A stretch of 58,664 nt of DNA from the NCBI GenBank assembly GCA_025350145.1, contig JANXYH010000095.1:1-58664 (forward strand). The letters run 5' to 3'. Under the pieces are notes generated by a model that saw only the letters and a list, made by a program, of their open reading frames with translations, made no database searches and was not told the origin of the DNA. The position numbers were made by a program, and so were the translations under genes. This DNA comes from Burkholderiales bacterium. GTDB lineage: Bacteria; Pseudomonadota; Gammaproteobacteria; Burkholderiales; Burkholderiaceae_C. Positions 7,780-18,083 of this stretch are shown one piece after another. Every line of letters starts with the position of its first letter. Positions within the stretch are counted from its first letter, which is position 1.

Positions 7780-10700
7780 ATGAACGCACCACTATTCCTG
7801 TCCCCAGCCGCCGCCGATGAACTGGGCGGCGCAGCCGCCGCGCCGCGTCTGCGCGAGATTCCCTACAACTACACCAGCTTCTCGGACCGCGAGATCGTCA
7901 TCCGGCTGCTCGGTGCGCGGGCCTGGGAGATCCTGCTGCAACTGCGTGGCGAGCGCCGCACCGGCCGCTCCGCGCGCATGCTCTACGAGGTTCTGGGCGA
8001 CATCTGGGTGGTGCAGCGCAACCCCTACCTGGACGACGACCTGGCCGACAACCGCAAGCGCCGCGGACTCTTGATCGAGGCCCTGCGCCACCGCCTGGGC
8101 GAGGTCCAGCGGCGGCGCACGCCCGCTGCCGACCTGGGCCGCGACGCACTGGTCGGCGAGCTGCTGGCGATGGCCGGCGCGGCGGTCGGCCAGTTCGAGG
8201 CGCGGTTCGCGGCGGTGGCCGAGTTGCGCGCCCGCAGCCGCAAGCTGCTGGCCCGCCACACCGCCCGCGACAATATCAAGTTCGATCCGCTGTCGCGGGT
8301 CTCGCATGTCACCGACGCCACCGACTGGCGGGTCGAGTACCCGTTCGTGGTGCTGACGCCCGACACCGAGGCCGAGATGCCGGCCCTGGTCAAGGCCTGC
8401 ATCGCGCTGGGCCTGACGATCGTGCCGCGCGGTGGCGGCACCGGTTACACCGGCGGCGCGGTGCCACTGACCTGGCGCAGCGCGGTCATCAACACCGAGA
8501 AGCTGGAGGCCCTTGGCGAGGTCGAACTGGTCGTGCTGCCCGGCCTGGACCGGCCGGTGGCGACGATCCGCAGCGAGGCCGGCGTGGTCACTCAGCGCGT
8601 GGCCGACGCCGCCGAGCGGGCCGGCTATGTGTTCGCGGTCGACCCGACCTCGGCCGATGCGAGCTGCGTGGGCGGCAACATCGCCATGAACGCCGGCGGC
8701 AAGAAGGCCGTGCTCTGGGGCACGGCGCTGGACAACCTGGCGAGCTGGCGCATGGTCACCCCCGACGCGCAGTGGCTGGAAGTGGTGCGGCTGGACCACA
8801 ACCTCGGCAAGATCCACGACGCCGCCGTCGCCAGCTTCGAACTGCGCTGGCTCGACGCTGCTGGCAAGACGGTCGAGCGCCGCCAGCGCCTGGACATCCC
8901 GGGCAGCACCTTCCGCAAGGAGGGGCTGGGCAAGGACGTGACCGACAAGTTCCTGGCCGGGCTGCCGGGCGTGCAGAAAGAGGGCTGTGACGGCCTGATC
9001 ACCAGCGCCCGCTGGATCGTCCACCGCATGCCGGCGCATGTGCGCACCGTCTGCCTGGAATTTTTCGGCAACCCGGTGACGGCGGTGCCGTCCATCGTCG
9101 AGATCAAGGATTTCATGTTCGCCGAGCAGCGCGGCGGTGGCGCGGTGCTGGCCGGTCTGGAGCACATGGACGACCGCTACCTCAAGGCGGTCGGCTATGC
9201 CACCAAGAGCAAGCGCGGCGGCCAGACTGGCCAGGCCCTGCCCAAGATGGTGCTGATCGGCGACATCGTCGGCGACGACGACGTGGCGGTGGCGCGCGCC
9301 GCCAGCCAGGTGGTGCGGATCGCCAACAGCCGCTCTGGCGAAGGCTTCATCGCCGTCAACGCCGAGGCGCGCAAGAAGTTCTGGCTGGACCGCAAACGCA
9401 CCGCCGCGATCGCCCGCCACACCAACGCCTTCAAGGTCAACGAGGACGTGGTGATTCCGCTGCCGCGGATGGGCGAGTACACGCTGGGCATAGAGCGCAT
9501 CAACATCGAGCTGTCGCTGCGCAACAAGCTTGAGTTGAGCGACCGGCTGCTGGCACTGTTCGGCCACGGCGCGCTGCCGCTGGGCCCTGCCGGCCACGCC
9601 ATCGACAGCGCCGAGCTGCCCGGGGCCGAGCTGTTCGAGGAGCGCGTGGCGCAGGCCCTGGCGCTGCTGCGCACGGTGCGCGCGCAGTGGCAGGGCTGGC
9701 TAGCCGGCATTGACAGCCCGGCCGCAGCCGGCCAGGCCAGCCTGTTCGATCAACTGCAATCGCAGCAACTGCGGGCAAGCTGGAAGACCGAGTTGCTGGC
9801 GCCGCTGCAAGGCCTGTTCGCCGGTGCCGCCTTCGCGCCTGTCCTGGCCGAATGCCGGCGCATCCACGCCGAGGTGCTGCGCGGCCGCACCTGGGTGGCG
9901 CTGCACATGCATGCCGGCGACGGCAATGTGCACACCAACATCCCCGTCAACTCCGACAACTACGCGATGCTGCAGACCGCCCATGCGGCGGTGGCGCGGA
10001 TCATGACTTTGGCGCGCAGCCTGGGCGGGGTGATCTCGGGCGAGCATGGCATCGGCATCACCAAGCTCGAATTCATGACCGATGCCGAGCTGGCCGACTT
10101 TGCCGCCTACAAGCAGCGTGTTGACCCGCAGGGCCGCTTCAACCAGGGCAAGCTGCTGCGCGGCAAGGCACTGGCGGCGCTGGGCGTGGACGACATCCTG
10201 GCCGCCGACCTCAGCCACGCCTACACCCCCAGCTTCGGGCTGATGGGCCATGAGTCACTGATCATGCAGCAGAGCGACATCGGCGCGATCAGCGACAGCA
10301 TCAAGGATTGCCTGCGCTGCGGCAAGTGCAAGCCGGTCTGCGCCACCCATGTGCCGCGCGCCAACTTGCTCTACAGCCCGCGCAACAAGATCCTCGCCAC
10401 CTCGCTGCTGGTCGAGGCCTTCCTCTACGAAGAGCAGACCCGGCGTGGCGTCAGCATCCGCCACTGGCAGGAGTTCGAGGATGTGGCCGACCACTGCACC
10501 ATCTGCCACAAGTGCCTGAGCCCCTGCCCGGTCAAGATCGATTTCGGCGATGTCAGCATGGCGATGCGCAACCTGCTGCGCAAGATGGGCCAGAAGAGCT
10601 TCCGCCCGGGCAACGCGGCGGCGATGCTGATGCTCAACGCCACCAGCCCGCAGATCATCAAACTGGTGCGCGCCGCGATGGTCGGCATCGGCTTCAAGGC

Positions 10701-11727
10701 CCAGCGGCTGGCCAACGACCTGCTCAAGTTGGCCGCAAGGCGCCAGACCAGCGCGCCGCCGGCCACGGTCGGCAGCGCGCCGCTGCGCGAACAGGTGATC
10801 CACTTCATCAACAAGAAGCTGCCCGGCGGCCTGCCGAAGAAAACTGCCCGGGCGCTGCTGGACATCGAGGACAAGAACTACGTCCCCATCATCCGCGACC
10901 CGCGGACCGCCGACAGCGACACCGAGGCGGTGTTCTATTTCCCCGGCTGCGGCAGCGAGCGGCTGTTCAGCCAGGTCGGGCTGGCGACCCAGGCCATGCT
11001 CTGGCATGCCGGCGTGCAGACGGTCCTGCCGCCGGGCTATTTGTGCTGCGGCTACCCGCAGCGCGGCTCGGGCCAGGCCGACAAGGCCGAGGCCATCATC
11101 ACCGACAACCGGGTGCTGTTCCACCGCGTCGCCAACACCCTGAACTACCTCGACATCAAGACCGTGGTGGTGTCCTGCGGCACCTGCTACGACCAGCTCC
11201 AGGGCTACCAGTTCGAGGACATCTTCCCCGGCTGCCGGATCATTGACATCCACGAGTACCTGCTGGAAAAGGCCATCACCTTGCCGCCCGGCGACACCGG
11301 CTATCTGTACCACGACCCCTGCCACAGCCCGATGAAACTGCAGGAGCCGATCAAGACGGTCAAGGCCCTGGTCGGCCCGAATGTGCGCAAGAGCGAGCGT
11401 TGCTGCGGCGAGAGCGGCACGCTGGCAGTGACCCGGCCCGACATCGCCACCCAAGTGCGCTTTCGCAAGCAAGAGGAGCTGCAACGCGACGCCGCCGCCC
11501 TGGTCGAGCAAGGCCTGGCAGCGCCTGGCGCCAACACCAAGATCCTCACCTCCTGTCCGAGCTGCCTGCAGGGCCTGTCGCGCTACCAGGACGATCTTGG
11601 CGGCAGCGGCCTGCTGCAGGCTGACTACATCGTGGTCGAGATGGCCAGGCAGTTGCTCGGCCCGAACTGGATGGCCGAGTACGTCGCCAAGGCCAACGCT
11701 GGCGGGATCGAGCGGGTGCTGGTGTGA
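7780..11727 (+). CDS. FAD-linked oxidase / Fe-S / CCG-domain fusion oxidoreductase (DUF3683 type)
   Basis: A 1315-residue fusion protein. The N-terminal DUF3683-like region (about 1-190) is followed by a PCMH-type FAD-binding domain with [12 protein letters not shown] near residue 217, and a FAD-oxidase C-terminal domain with [12 protein letters not shown] near 708. Next comes a ferredoxin-like pair of 4Fe-4S motifs, [11 protein letters not shown] near 845 and [12 protein letters not shown] near 906. Two cysteine-rich CCG domains follow, with SCGTCYDQ near 1131 and CCGESGT near 1207. The parts match GlcD plus GlcF of glycolate oxidase or a D-lactate dehydrogenase, so it probably oxidises a 2-hydroxyacid and passes electrons to quinone; the substrate is not identifiable. 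It precedes DUF971 and ubiE, a conserved arrangement in Comamonadaceae. I chose the ATG at 7780 because upstream in-frame sequence is low-quality. Confidence 0.9.
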   Translation: MNAPLFLSPAAADELGGAAAAPRLREIPYNYTSFSDREIVIRLLGARAWEILLQLRGERRTGRSARMLYEVLGDIWVVQRNPYLDDDLADNRKRRGLLIEALRHRLGEVQRRRTPAADLGRDALVGELLAMAGAAVGQFEARFAAVAELRARSRKLLARHTARDNIKFDPLSRVSHVTDATDWRVEYPFVVLTPDTEAEMPALVKACIALGLTIVPRGGGTGYTGGAVPLTWRSAVINTEKLEALGEVELVVLPGLDRPVATIRSEAGVVTQRVADAAERAGYVFAVDPTSADASCVGGNIAMNAGGKKAVLWGTALDNLASWRMVTPDAQWLEVVRLDHNLGKIHDAAVASFELRWLDAAGKTVERRQRLDIPGSTFRKEGLGKDVTDKFLAGLPGVQKEGCDGLITSARWIVHRMPAHVRTVCLEFFGNPVTAVPSIVEIKDFMFAEQRGGGAVLAGLEHMDDRYLKAVGYATKSKRGGQTGQALPKMVLIGDIVGDDDVAVARAASQVVRIANSRSGEGFIAVNAEARKKFWLDRKRTAAIARHTNAFKVNEDVVIPLPRMGEYTLGIERINIELSLRNKLELSDRLLALFGHGALPLGPAGHAIDSAELPGAELFEERVAQALALLRTVRAQWQGWLAGIDSPAAAGQASLFDQLQSQQLRASWKTELLAPLQGLFAGAAFAPVLAECRRIHAEVLRGRTWVALHMHAGDGNVHTNIPVNSDNYAMLQTAHAAVARIMTLARSLGGVISGEHGIGITKLEFMTDAELADFAAYKQRVDPQGRFNQGKLLRGKALAALGVDDILAADLSHAYTPSFGLMGHESLIMQQSDIGAISDSIKDCLRCGKCKPVCATHVPRANLLYSPRNKILATSLLVEAFLYEEQTRRGVSIRHWQEFEDVADHCTICHKCLSPCPVKIDFGDVSMAMRNLLRKMGQKSFRPGNAAAMLMLNATSPQIIKLVRAAMVGIGFKAQRLANDLLKLAARRQTSAPPATVGSAPLREQVIHFINKKLPGGLPKKTARALLDIEDKNYVPIIRDPRTADSDTEAVFYFPGCGSERLFSQVGLATQAMLWHAGVQTVLPPGYLCCGYPQRGSGQADKAEAIITDNRVLFHRVANTLNYLDIKTVVVSCGTCYDQLQGYQFEDIFPGCRIIDIHEYLLEKAITLPPGDTGYLYHDPCHSPMKLQEPIKTVKALVGPNVRKSERCCGESGTLAVTRPDIATQVRFRKQEELQRDAAALVEQGLAAPGANTKILTSCPSCLQGLSRYQDDLGGSGLLQADYIVVEMARQLLGPNWMAEYVAKANAGGIERVLV

Positions 11728-11818
11728 GGCCGCTGCCCAGGCGCCGCACCGGCCGCCATCGCCCGGCCTGCGCTGGCGCACAATTTCCACGCACCGTCTG
11801 CGCCGCCGCGCTGCCACC

Positions 11819-12226
11819 ATGCCCAAATCGCCCCAACCCATCGCCCTGACCCTGCACCAGGCCTCGCGCGCGCTGGAAATCAGCTTCGACGACGGCGCCA
11901 ACTTCCGCCTGCCGTTCGAGTACCTGCGGGTCAGCTCGCCCTCGGCCGAGGTGCAGGGCCACGGCCCCGGCCAGGAGGTGCTGCAGACCGGCAAACGCGA
12001 GGTCGGCATCACCGCCATCGGGGCGGTCGGGCACTATGCGGTGCAGCCCAGCTTCAGCGACGGCCATGACACCGGCATCTTCAGTTGGGACTACCTCTAC
12101 CGGCTTGGCACCGAGTTCGAGCCGCGTTGGCAACGCTACCTGCAGCGCCTGGAAGCGGCCGGCGCGAACCGCGACACCGCCACGCCTGGCGCTGCCGCCG
12201 CCGGTGCCTGCGGCCACCACCACTGA
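11819..12226 (+). CDS. DUF971 family protein
   Basis: A 135-residue protein whose body matches the DUF971 / gamma-butyrobetaine hydroxylase N-terminal-like domain. Typical segments are LRVSSPSAEVQGHG, VGHYAVQPSFSDGHDTGIF and WDYLYRLG. In this family the domain stands alone and has no hydroxylase activity; a role in Fe-S or quinone metabolism has been proposed because of its frequent link to ubiE. The C-terminus is Ala/Gly-rich and ends CGHHH, which could bind a metal. It lies six bases before ubiE and is almost certainly co-transcribed with it. Confidence 0.9.
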   Translation: MPKSPQPIALTLHQASRALEISFDDGANFRLPFEYLRVSSPSAEVQGHGPGQEVLQTGKREVGITAIGAVGHYAVQPSFSDGHDTGIFSWDYLYRLGTEFEPRWQRYLQRLEAAGANRDTATPGAAAAGACGHHH

Positions 12227-12232
12227 GCGGCC

Positions 12233-12964
12233 ATGGCCCAGACCCATTTCGGCTACCAGAACGTCGACGAGGCCGACAAGGCCGGCAAGGTGCGCGGCGT
12301 GTTCGACTCGGTCGCGCGGCGCTACGACATCATGAACGACCTGATGTCGCTGGGCCTGCACCGCGCCTGGAAGGCCTACACCGTGGCGCTGGCCCAGCTC
12401 AAGCCCGGCGACCAGGTGCTCGACATTGCCGGCGGCACCGGCGATCTGGCGCGGGCCTTCGCCCGGCAGGTGGGCGACAGCGGCTGCGTGGTCCACACCG
12501 ACATCAACTTCAGCATGCTGGCCAACGGCCGCGACCGGCTGCTCGACCAGGGCCTGGCCCTGCCCACGGCCACCTGCGACGCCGAGCAACTGCCGTTCCG
12601 CGACGCTGCCTTCGACCTGGTCAGCGTCGCCTTCGGGCTGCGCAACATGACCCGCAAGGAGGTCGCACTGGCGCAGATGTGCCGGGTGCTGCGCCCGGGC
12701 GGCCGGCTGCTGGTGCTGGAGTTCAGCCGGGTCGCCGCGCCGCTGCGCAAGCCCTACGACTGGTACAGCCTGAACGTGCTGCCCCTGCTCGGCAAACTGG
12801 TGGCCGACGACGCGCAGAGCTACCGCTACCTGGCCGAGTCGATCCGCATGCACCCGGCCCAGGCCGAGCTCAAGGCGATGATGCAGGCCGCCGGTTTCGG
12901 CCATGTCGATGTCCACAACCTCAGCGCCGGGGTGGTCGCGGTACACGCCGGGATCAAGTGCTGA
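12233..12964 (+). CDS. ubiE: Demethylmenaquinone / 2-methoxy-6-polyprenyl-1,4-benzoquinol methyltransferase
   Basis: A 243-residue class I SAM-dependent C-methyltransferase of ubiquinone synthesis. It has the UbiE N-terminal signature [20 protein letters not shown], the SAM-binding [11 protein letters not shown] near residues 64-74, and the second signature VAFGLRNM with the [15 protein letters not shown] block. Length and motifs are those of a normal UbiE. It is the last gene of the first core-gene block. In relatives ubiJ and ubiB follow closely, but here about 25 kb of polysaccharide genes separate them. Confidence 0.96.
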   Translation: MAQTHFGYQNVDEADKAGKVRGVFDSVARRYDIMNDLMSLGLHRAWKAYTVALAQLKPGDQVLDIAGGTGDLARAFARQVGDSGCVVHTDINFSMLANGRDRLLDQGLALPTATCDAEQLPFRDAAFDLVSVAFGLRNMTRKEVALAQMCRVLRPGGRLLVLEFSRVAAPLRKPYDWYSLNVLPLLGKLVADDAQSYRYLAESIRMHPAQAELKAMMQAAGFGHVDVHNLSAGVVAVHAGIKC

Positions 12965-12980
12965 GCCCGCCGGGGCGGGC
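12965..12980 (+). terminator. Short GC hairpin after ubiE
   Basis: GCCCGC and GCGGGC form a six-base-pair stem with a four-base loop immediately after the ubiE stop. There is no T-run, so it would be a weak intrinsic terminator at best. It marks the boundary between the core genes and the polysaccharide operon. Confidence 0.35.
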
Positions 12981-13108
12981 CCTGCGGCGGCTCCAGCGAC
13001 CCGGGAATTTCACGACAGAGCCGATCGGATCAGGCCCCTACACTGCCGCCCATTCGGCGCCGGCCTGAGGCTGAATTGCCGCGCAGGCGGGGCGCCACAG
13101 CAACTTCG

Positions 13109-14056
13109 ATGAAAGCCCAGAACATGTCTCGATACCCCAGCGCCATGACCAAGATCGCGCTCCTGGCGCTTGCAGCCGCTGCCTTGCTGTTGGCCGGCTG
13201 CGGCGAGAAAAAGGCCAAGGCCGCCGGACAGGCGGTGGCCAAGGTCAACAAGGAAGAAATCACCATCCACCAGATCAACGCGATCTTGCAGCAGCGCGGG
13301 CTGCGGCCCGAGCAGGTCGATGGCGCATCGCGCCAGGTGCTGGAGCGGCTGATCGACCAGGAATTGGCGGTGGAAAAAGCCATGGACCTCAAGCTCGACC
13401 GCGAGCCGCGGGTGCTGCAACTGCTGGAGAGCGCCAAGCGCGAGATCCTCACCCGGGCCTATGTTGAAAAGATCGGCGATGGCGCCGCCAAGCCCAGCCC
13501 GGACGAGGTCTCGAAATACTACGCGGAGAAGCCCGCGCTGTACCAGGACAGGCGCATCTACAACATCCAGGAAATCAACATCGAAGTCCGCCAGGAACAG
13601 TTTCTGCAGTTGCGCGAGAAACTCGAATCGGCAAAAACCATCACCGATTTTCTGGATTACCTGAGAAAGAATGACTTCAAGTTCCAGGGAACCCAGGCGA
13701 TGCGCGCCGCCGAGCAATTGCCGGCGCAGAGTCTGGAGGCCTTCGCGAAAATGAAGGACGGGCAGGCGATGATGATCCCCGGGCAGAACAGCGCCCAGGT
13801 GGTGGTGCTGGCCGGCTCGCGGGTTCAGCCGCTGAGCCAGGCGCAGGCCCAGCCCGTGATCGAGCAAAACCTGTTGAACGAGCGCAAGCGCAAACTCGTC
13901 GATGACGACCTCAAGGTAATGCGCGCGGGCGCCAAGATCGAGTATCTCGGCAAGTTTGCCGAGCCTGCCCCCGCGGCCGCCAGCGCCGCCGCCCCGGCCC
14001 CGGCCGCCAGCAGCGGCGCCGAAGATATTGCCAAGGGCATGGGCCTGAAGAAATGA
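13109..14056 (+). CDS. epsD: EpsD-type peptidyl-prolyl cis-trans isomerase lipoprotein
   Basis: A protein of about 315 residues with an N-terminal signal ending in the lipobox LLAGC, so it is a lipoprotein. It then shows a SurA/PrsA-like layout: the N-terminal chaperone segment AVAKVNKEEITIHQINAIL, a parvulin-like middle part, and an Ala/Pro tail near residue 295. This matches the EpsD PPIase family found only in exosortase-associated EPS operons, where it is thought to help fold exported or outer-membrane components. The start is uncertain: ATG codons at 13109, 13124 and 13145 all precede the signal peptide. It is the first gene of the plus-strand eps operon and overlaps epsE by four bases. 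Confidence 0.85.
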   Translation: MKAQNMSRYPSAMTKIALLALAAAALLLAGCGEKKAKAAGQAVAKVNKEEITIHQINAILQQRGLRPEQVDGASRQVLERLIDQELAVEKAMDLKLDREPRVLQLLESAKREILTRAYVEKIGDGAAKPSPDEVSKYYAEKPALYQDRRIYNIQEINIEVRQEQFLQLREKLESAKTITDFLDYLRKNDFKFQGTQAMRAAEQLPAQSLEAFAKMKDGQAMMIPGQNSAQVVVLAGSRVQPLSQAQAQPVIEQNLLNERKRKLVDDDLKVMRAGAKIEYLGKFAEPAPAAASAAAPAPAASSGAEDIAKGMGLKK

Positions 14057-14856
14057 ATTGGCGCATCGCCCGGTACGCCATCGGGCTGGCCGTCGCGCTC
14101 GGCCTGTGGCCTGTCGGCGAGGCCGTCGCCGATGAATACCGGCTGGGGGCCGGCGATGTCCTGCGGGTGAGCGTCTACCAAAATCCCGACCTGGCGCTTG
14201 AAACCCGCTTGACCGAGGCCGGCGTCGTCAGCTACCCCTTGCTCGGCACGATCCACCTGGGGGGCCTGAGCGTCACCGCCGCCGAGCAAATGATCGGTGA
14301 TGGCCTGCGCCGCGGCAATTTCGTCAAGAACCCCCAGGTGACGGTGATGGTGCTGCAGGTGCGCGGCAACCAGGCCAGCGTGCTGGGCCAGGTCAACCGC
14401 CCCGGCCGCTACCCGATCGAGGTGGCCGACATGCGCCTGAGCGATTTGCTGGCGCTGGCCGGAGGCACCGCCAGCACCGGCGCCGACAAGGTCGTCGTGG
14501 TCGGCAGCCGCGACGGCAAGGCCTACCGCGCCGAGGTCGATCTGCCGACGCTGTTCGGGCCGGCCGGGCGTGGCCAGGACATCCCAATCGTCCACGGCGA
14601 CACCGTCTGGGTCGATCGCCAGCCGCTGGTCTACATCTACGGCGAGGTGCAACGGCCCGGGCCGATGCGGCTGGAGCGGGCAATGACCTTGATGCAGGCC
14701 CTGGCCGGCGGCGGTGGATTGACCCAGCGCGGCACCGAGAAGGGCATTCGGGTGCACCGCCGCGGTGGCGATGGCAGGGTGCAGGCGCTGACGCCCGCGC
14801 TCGACGACACGCTCCAAGACGGCGACGTGGTGTATGTCCGCGAGAGCCTGTTCTAG
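14053..14856 (+). CDS. epsE: Polysaccharide export protein EpsE (Wza-like)
   Basis: A 267-residue periplasmic or outer-membrane export protein. After a signal peptide (cleavage near VADEY) comes the poly-export domain with YRLGAGDVLRVSVYQNPDL and the GLSVTAAEQMI segment, then two SLBB-type repeats (VLGQVNRPGRYPI and IYGEVQRPGPMRL). This is the standard plan of the EpsE/Wza family that forms the exit channel for polysaccharide. There is no lipobox Cys, unlike classical Wza. Its ATG overlaps the epsD stop (ATGA), so the two are translationally coupled. Substrate is the polymer made by this locus. Confidence 0.92.
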   Translation: MNWRIARYAIGLAVALGLWPVGEAVADEYRLGAGDVLRVSVYQNPDLALETRLTEAGVVSYPLLGTIHLGGLSVTAAEQMIGDGLRRGNFVKNPQVTVMVLQVRGNQASVLGQVNRPGRYPIEVADMRLSDLLALAGGTASTGADKVVVVGSRDGKAYRAEVDLPTLFGPAGRGQDIPIVHGDTVWVDRQPLVYIYGEVQRPGPMRLERAMTLMQALAGGGGLTQRGTEKGIRVHRRGGDGRVQALTPALDDTLQDGDVVYVRESLF

Positions 14857-14900
14857 GCCCGCGCCGCCGGCGCCAGGAGCCCATCCATGAAACCCCGCGC

Positions 14901-16319
14901 ATGAGCTTCAGCCAGTTCATCCGAATCCTGCGGGCGCGCCGCTGGACCGCCTTGCTGGCGTTTCTGGCGGTGCTGGTGCTGACTGTCGCCACCAGCCTGC
15001 TGCTGCCGCCGCAATACATCGGCGCGGCCTCGCTGGTGGTCGATGTCAAACCCGACCCGCTGTCCGCCCAGGCCTATCCGGCGGCGGCCCTGCCGGGCTT
15101 CATGGCCACCCAGGTCGACATCATCGCGAGCAACCGCGTGACGCTGCGCGTGATCCGCGATCTGAAACTGCTGGACGACCCCGAGTTGCGCCGCAGTTGG
15201 CAGGAAGAGGGCGGCGCCCGGGGCAACTTTCAGGCCTGGTTGGTGGAAGCCCTGCAAAAGCAGTTGGAGGTCAAGCCTTCGCGCGAGAGCAATGTCATCC
15301 AGATCGAATACAAGGCCCGCCTGCCGGGCACCGCGGCCTTGCTCGCCAACGCCTTTGCGCAGGCTTACCTGACGACCACGCTGGAGCTGCGGGTCGATCC
15401 GGCCCGGCAGTTCGCGGCATTCTTCAGCGGCCAGGCCAAGGAGGCCCGCGAGGCCCTGGAAAAGGCCCAGACCCGGCTCTCGGCGTTCCAGCGCGAGAAG
15501 GGCATCGTGGCCAGCGAGGAGCGGCTCGACGTCGAGAACGCAAGGCTGGGCGAGTTGTCGTCGCAACTGGTCCAGATCGAGGCCATCGCGACCGAGTCCG
15601 GCAGCCGCCAGGTGCAGGCCCAGGGCGCGGCCAGCGACCGCACCCAGGAGGTGCTGGCCAATCCCCTGATCAGCAACCTGCGCGCCGACCTGAGCCGCAA
15701 CGAGGCGCGCCTGCAGGAGCTCAACGCCCGGCTCGGCGACAGCCATCCGCAACTGCTGGAGGCGCAGGCGAGCATTGCCGAGGTGCGCCGCAAGATCGAG
15801 ACCGAGGTGCGCCGGGTCAGCGGCGGCGCAGCCGTGACCAACACCATCAACCGCCAACGCGAGGCCCAGATACGCCATGAATTGGCGGCCCAGCGTGGCA
15901 AGGTGCTGCAGATGAAGGCGGTGCGCGACGCCGGTCAGGTGCTGGTGCGCGAGGTCGACAGTGCCCAGCGCACCTTTGACGCGATGATGGCGCGGTTGCA
16001 GCAGACCGCGATGGAAGCCCACAGCACCCAGAGCTACGCCAACATCCTGACCACCGCCCAGCCACCGACCGAGCCGGCCTCGCCACGCTTGCTGCTGAAC
16101 ATCCTGCTGGCGGTGTTTGGCGGCGCCCTGCTGGGCGTCGGCCTGGCGCTGTGGCGCGAAATGCTGGACCGCCGGGTGCGCAGCGCCAACGACATCGTCG
16201 CCGGCCTCGGCCTGTCGGTGCTGGGCACCCTGCCCAGGCCCGGCGCCAAGCGCTTCCGGGCCGGCACCCGGGTGGTCGCGGCGGCGGCTTCGGCCATATC
16301 ACAGGCGGCCAAGCCATGA
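14901..16319 (+). CDS. epsF: Chain-length determinant protein EpsF (Wzz/GumC-like)
   Basis: A 472-residue inner-membrane copolymerase. The N-terminal Wzz-type segment with one transmembrane helix (about 15-35) is followed by a long periplasmic region of coiled coil (about 170-370, many Leu/Glu/Arg heptads). A second transmembrane helix (LLLNILLAVFGGALLGVGLALW, near 395-415) leads to a short cytoplasmic tail carrying VLGTLPRPG. It has no kinase domain; that activity is supplied by the separate EpsG. Together they set polymer length in the Wzy-dependent pathway. A possible in-frame start lies slightly upstream near 14887, but MSFSQFIRILRARRW is the normal N-terminus. Confidence 0.92.
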   Translation: MSFSQFIRILRARRWTALLAFLAVLVLTVATSLLLPPQYIGAASLVVDVKPDPLSAQAYPAAALPGFMATQVDIIASNRVTLRVIRDLKLLDDPELRRSWQEEGGARGNFQAWLVEALQKQLEVKPSRESNVIQIEYKARLPGTAALLANAFAQAYLTTTLELRVDPARQFAAFFSGQAKEAREALEKAQTRLSAFQREKGIVASEERLDVENARLGELSSQLVQIEAIATESGSRQVQAQGAASDRTQEVLANPLISNLRADLSRNEARLQELNARLGDSHPQLLEAQASIAEVRRKIETEVRRVSGGAAVTNTINRQREAQIRHELAAQRGKVLQMKAVRDAGQVLVREVDSAQRTFDAMMARLQQTAMEAHSTQSYANILTTAQPPTEPASPRLLLNILLAVFGGALLGVGLALWREMLDRRVRSANDIVAGLGLSVLGTLPRPGAKRFRAGTRVVAAAASAISQAAKP

Positions 16320-17197
16320 GCGTCGATCCCGGCCAGGCCAGCGGCGCCAGCAGCACAGTCGACGCCAGCAGTGCGATCGGCGCGATCATCGGCCAGACCC
16401 GCCACCTCAGCGCCGAGCAGGTCGAGCGGGTGCTGGACCACCAGCGCAGCCACGGCATCCGCTTTGGCGAGGCGGCGGTGGCGCTGGGCTATGTCAGCCA
16501 CGACGACGTGCTGTTTGCCCTGGCTCAGCAGTTCCACTACCCCTATGCGGCCCAGGACCGCCGCGATGCCAACCCCGAGTTGGTGGCGCTGAACCAGCCC
16601 TTTGGCGTGCCGGCCGAGTCGATCCGGGCGATCCGCAGCCAGGTGATGATGCGGCTGTTCAACGAGGGCCAGGAGCGCCGCGCGCTGGCCGTCGTCAGCC
16701 CTGACAGCGGCGATGGCCGGACCTTCCTCTGCGCCAACCTGGCGGTGGCCCTGGCCCAGCTTGGCGGCCGCACCTTGTTGATCGACGCCGACCTGCGCGG
16801 CCCGCGCCAGCACCAGGTGTTCGGCCTGGACAACGCCGCCGGCCTGTCGGGCATCCTCAGCGGGCGGGCCGAGGCCAAGGTGATCCAGCCGGTGCCCGGT
16901 CTGCCCAGCCTGTTTGTGCTGACTGTCGGCACCACCCCGCCCAACCCGCTGGAGCTGGTCGAGCGGCCGGCCTTCGGCCTGCTGGTGCGCGATCTGCTGG
17001 CCAAGTTCGACCATGTCGTGGTCGACACCCCGGCGGCCTTGCACGGCAGCGACTACGCGGTGATCGCGGCGCGCTGTGGCGCGGCCCTGGCGCTGGCCCG
17101 CCGCGACCGCTCCAGGCTGGCCCGGCTCGAAGAAATGGTCGGCAACCTGAGCGTCACCCCCGCAGTGCTGGTGGGCGCGATCGTCAATCAATTTTGA
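16316..17197 (+). CDS. epsG: EpsG family tyrosine-kinase-like ATPase
   Basis: A 293-residue cytoplasmic protein. The N-terminal 100 residues resemble a GspE-type N-terminal fold (HGIRFGEAAVALGYVSHDDVL). The rest is a Wzc/CpsD-like P-loop ATPase with Walker A SGDGRTF near 127, Walker A' LLIDADLRGP and Walker B HVVVDTPA. The Walker A Lys is replaced by Arg, which I believe is usual in the EpsG branch, so kinase activity should not be assumed. There is no C-terminal Tyr cluster. It overlaps epsF by four bases and would control EpsF. Confidence 0.88.
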   Translation: MSVDPGQASGASSTVDASSAIGAIIGQTRHLSAEQVERVLDHQRSHGIRFGEAAVALGYVSHDDVLFALAQQFHYPYAAQDRRDANPELVALNQPFGVPAESIRAIRSQVMMRLFNEGQERRALAVVSPDSGDGRTFLCANLAVALAQLGGRTLLIDADLRGPRQHQVFGLDNAAGLSGILSGRAEAKVIQPVPGLPSLFVLTVGTTPPNPLELVERPAFGLLVRDLLAKFDHVVVDTPAALHGSDYAVIAARCGAALALARRDRSRLARLEEMVGNLSVTPAVLVGAIVNQF

Positions 17198-17198
17198 G

Positions 17199-18083
17199 AT
17201 GGCGGTGGCGGCCGACCCGGGTCCGCAACAGTCCGCGGCTGCTGGGCTGGACCGCCTCAGCGCCGGCTTTTTGCTGCTCGGCCTGGCGCTGCTCTACGCG
17301 CCGGTCTACGCCGAGCTGGCCCAGACCCTCTGGGCCAGTGAGGAGCAGCGCCACGCGCCGATCATCCTGGCCACGGCGCTGTGGCTGTTGTGGCGCCAGC
17401 GCCAGGCGCTGGCCAGTCAAGCCGCGACTGCGACGCCGCGCTGGGGCTGGCCGCTGCTGCTGCTGGCGCTCGCCGGCTATGCGCTCGGCCGCTCGCAGGA
17501 CATCATCATGTTCGCGCTCGGCTCGCAGATCGTCGTGCTGGTCGGCCTGCTGCTGATCTTCCACGGCGCCGCCGGCCTGCGCCTGCTGTGGTTCCCGCTG
17601 TGCTTCATGGCCTTCATGGTGCCGCTGCCCGAGGCACTGGTGGCGGCGGCGACCGGCCCGCTCAAGGCGGCGGTGGCGGCCCTGGCCAGTGCGGCGCTTT
17701 ACCACCTCGGCTACCCGATCGCCAGGGCCGGCGTGGTGCTCAGTGTCGGCCGCTACCAGCTCCAGGTGGCCGATGCCTGCGCCGGGCTGAACACGATGTT
17801 CACGCTTGAGGCGCTGGGCCTGCTCTACCTGAACTTGCGGCGCTACCGGGCGCTGGCGCGCAAGCTCGCCCTGGCCGTGCTGCTGGTGCCCATCGCGCTG
17901 CTCGCCAACGTGGCGCGGGTGATGCTGCTGGTGCTGGTGACCTACCACTTCGGCGACGCCGCCGGCCAGGGTTTCCTGCATGGCTTTGCCGGCATCGCAC
18001 TGCTCTTGATCGCGCTCGGCCTGATGCTGTCGCTGGACCGCCTGCTCGGCTTGTGCTGGCCCGAGCCGACGGGGTTGCGGTGA
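17199..18083 (+). CDS. xrtB: Exosortase B
   Basis: A 294-residue polytopic membrane protein with about eight hydrophobic segments. The three exosortase catalytic residues are present: Cys194 in ADACAGLNTMF, Arg240 in ANVARVMLL and His261 in FLHGFAG. Exosortases recognise a C-terminal PEP-CTERM sorting signal and cleave or transfer the protein during export, in a way analogous to sortase. The B subtype is recognised by its place between EpsG and EpsI in an eps operon. No PEP-CTERM substrate is visible in this window, so its targets must be encoded elsewhere. Confidence 0.93.
   Translation: MAVAADPGPQQSAAAGLDRLSAGFLLLGLALLYAPVYAELAQTLWASEEQRHAPIILATALWLLWRQRQALASQAATATPRWGWPLLLLALAGYALGRSQDIIMFALGSQIVVLVGLLLIFHGAAGLRLLWFPLCFMAFMVPLPEALVAAATGPLKAAVAALASAALYHLGYPIARAGVVLSVGRYQLQVADACAGLNTMFTLEALGLLYLNLRRYRALARKLALAVLLVPIALLANVARVMLLVLVTYHFGDAAGQGFLHGFAGIALLLIALGLMLSLDRLLGLCWPEPTGLR

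Noticed and set aside
7792-9597. Long minus-strand frame of 601 codons
   Set aside because: It is the antisense shadow of the DUF3683 oxidoreductase; His/Gln/Gly/Val-rich composition is typical of such shadows in GC-rich DNA.
12965-13108. Sigma-54 promoter for the eps operon
   Set aside because: I looked for a TGGCAC-N5-TTGC pattern before epsD and found no acceptable match.
17199-18083. Reading the exosortase as a generic membrane protein or EpsH-type glycan enzyme
   Set aside because: All three exosortase catalytic residues are in their expected motifs and the gene sits between epsG and epsI.
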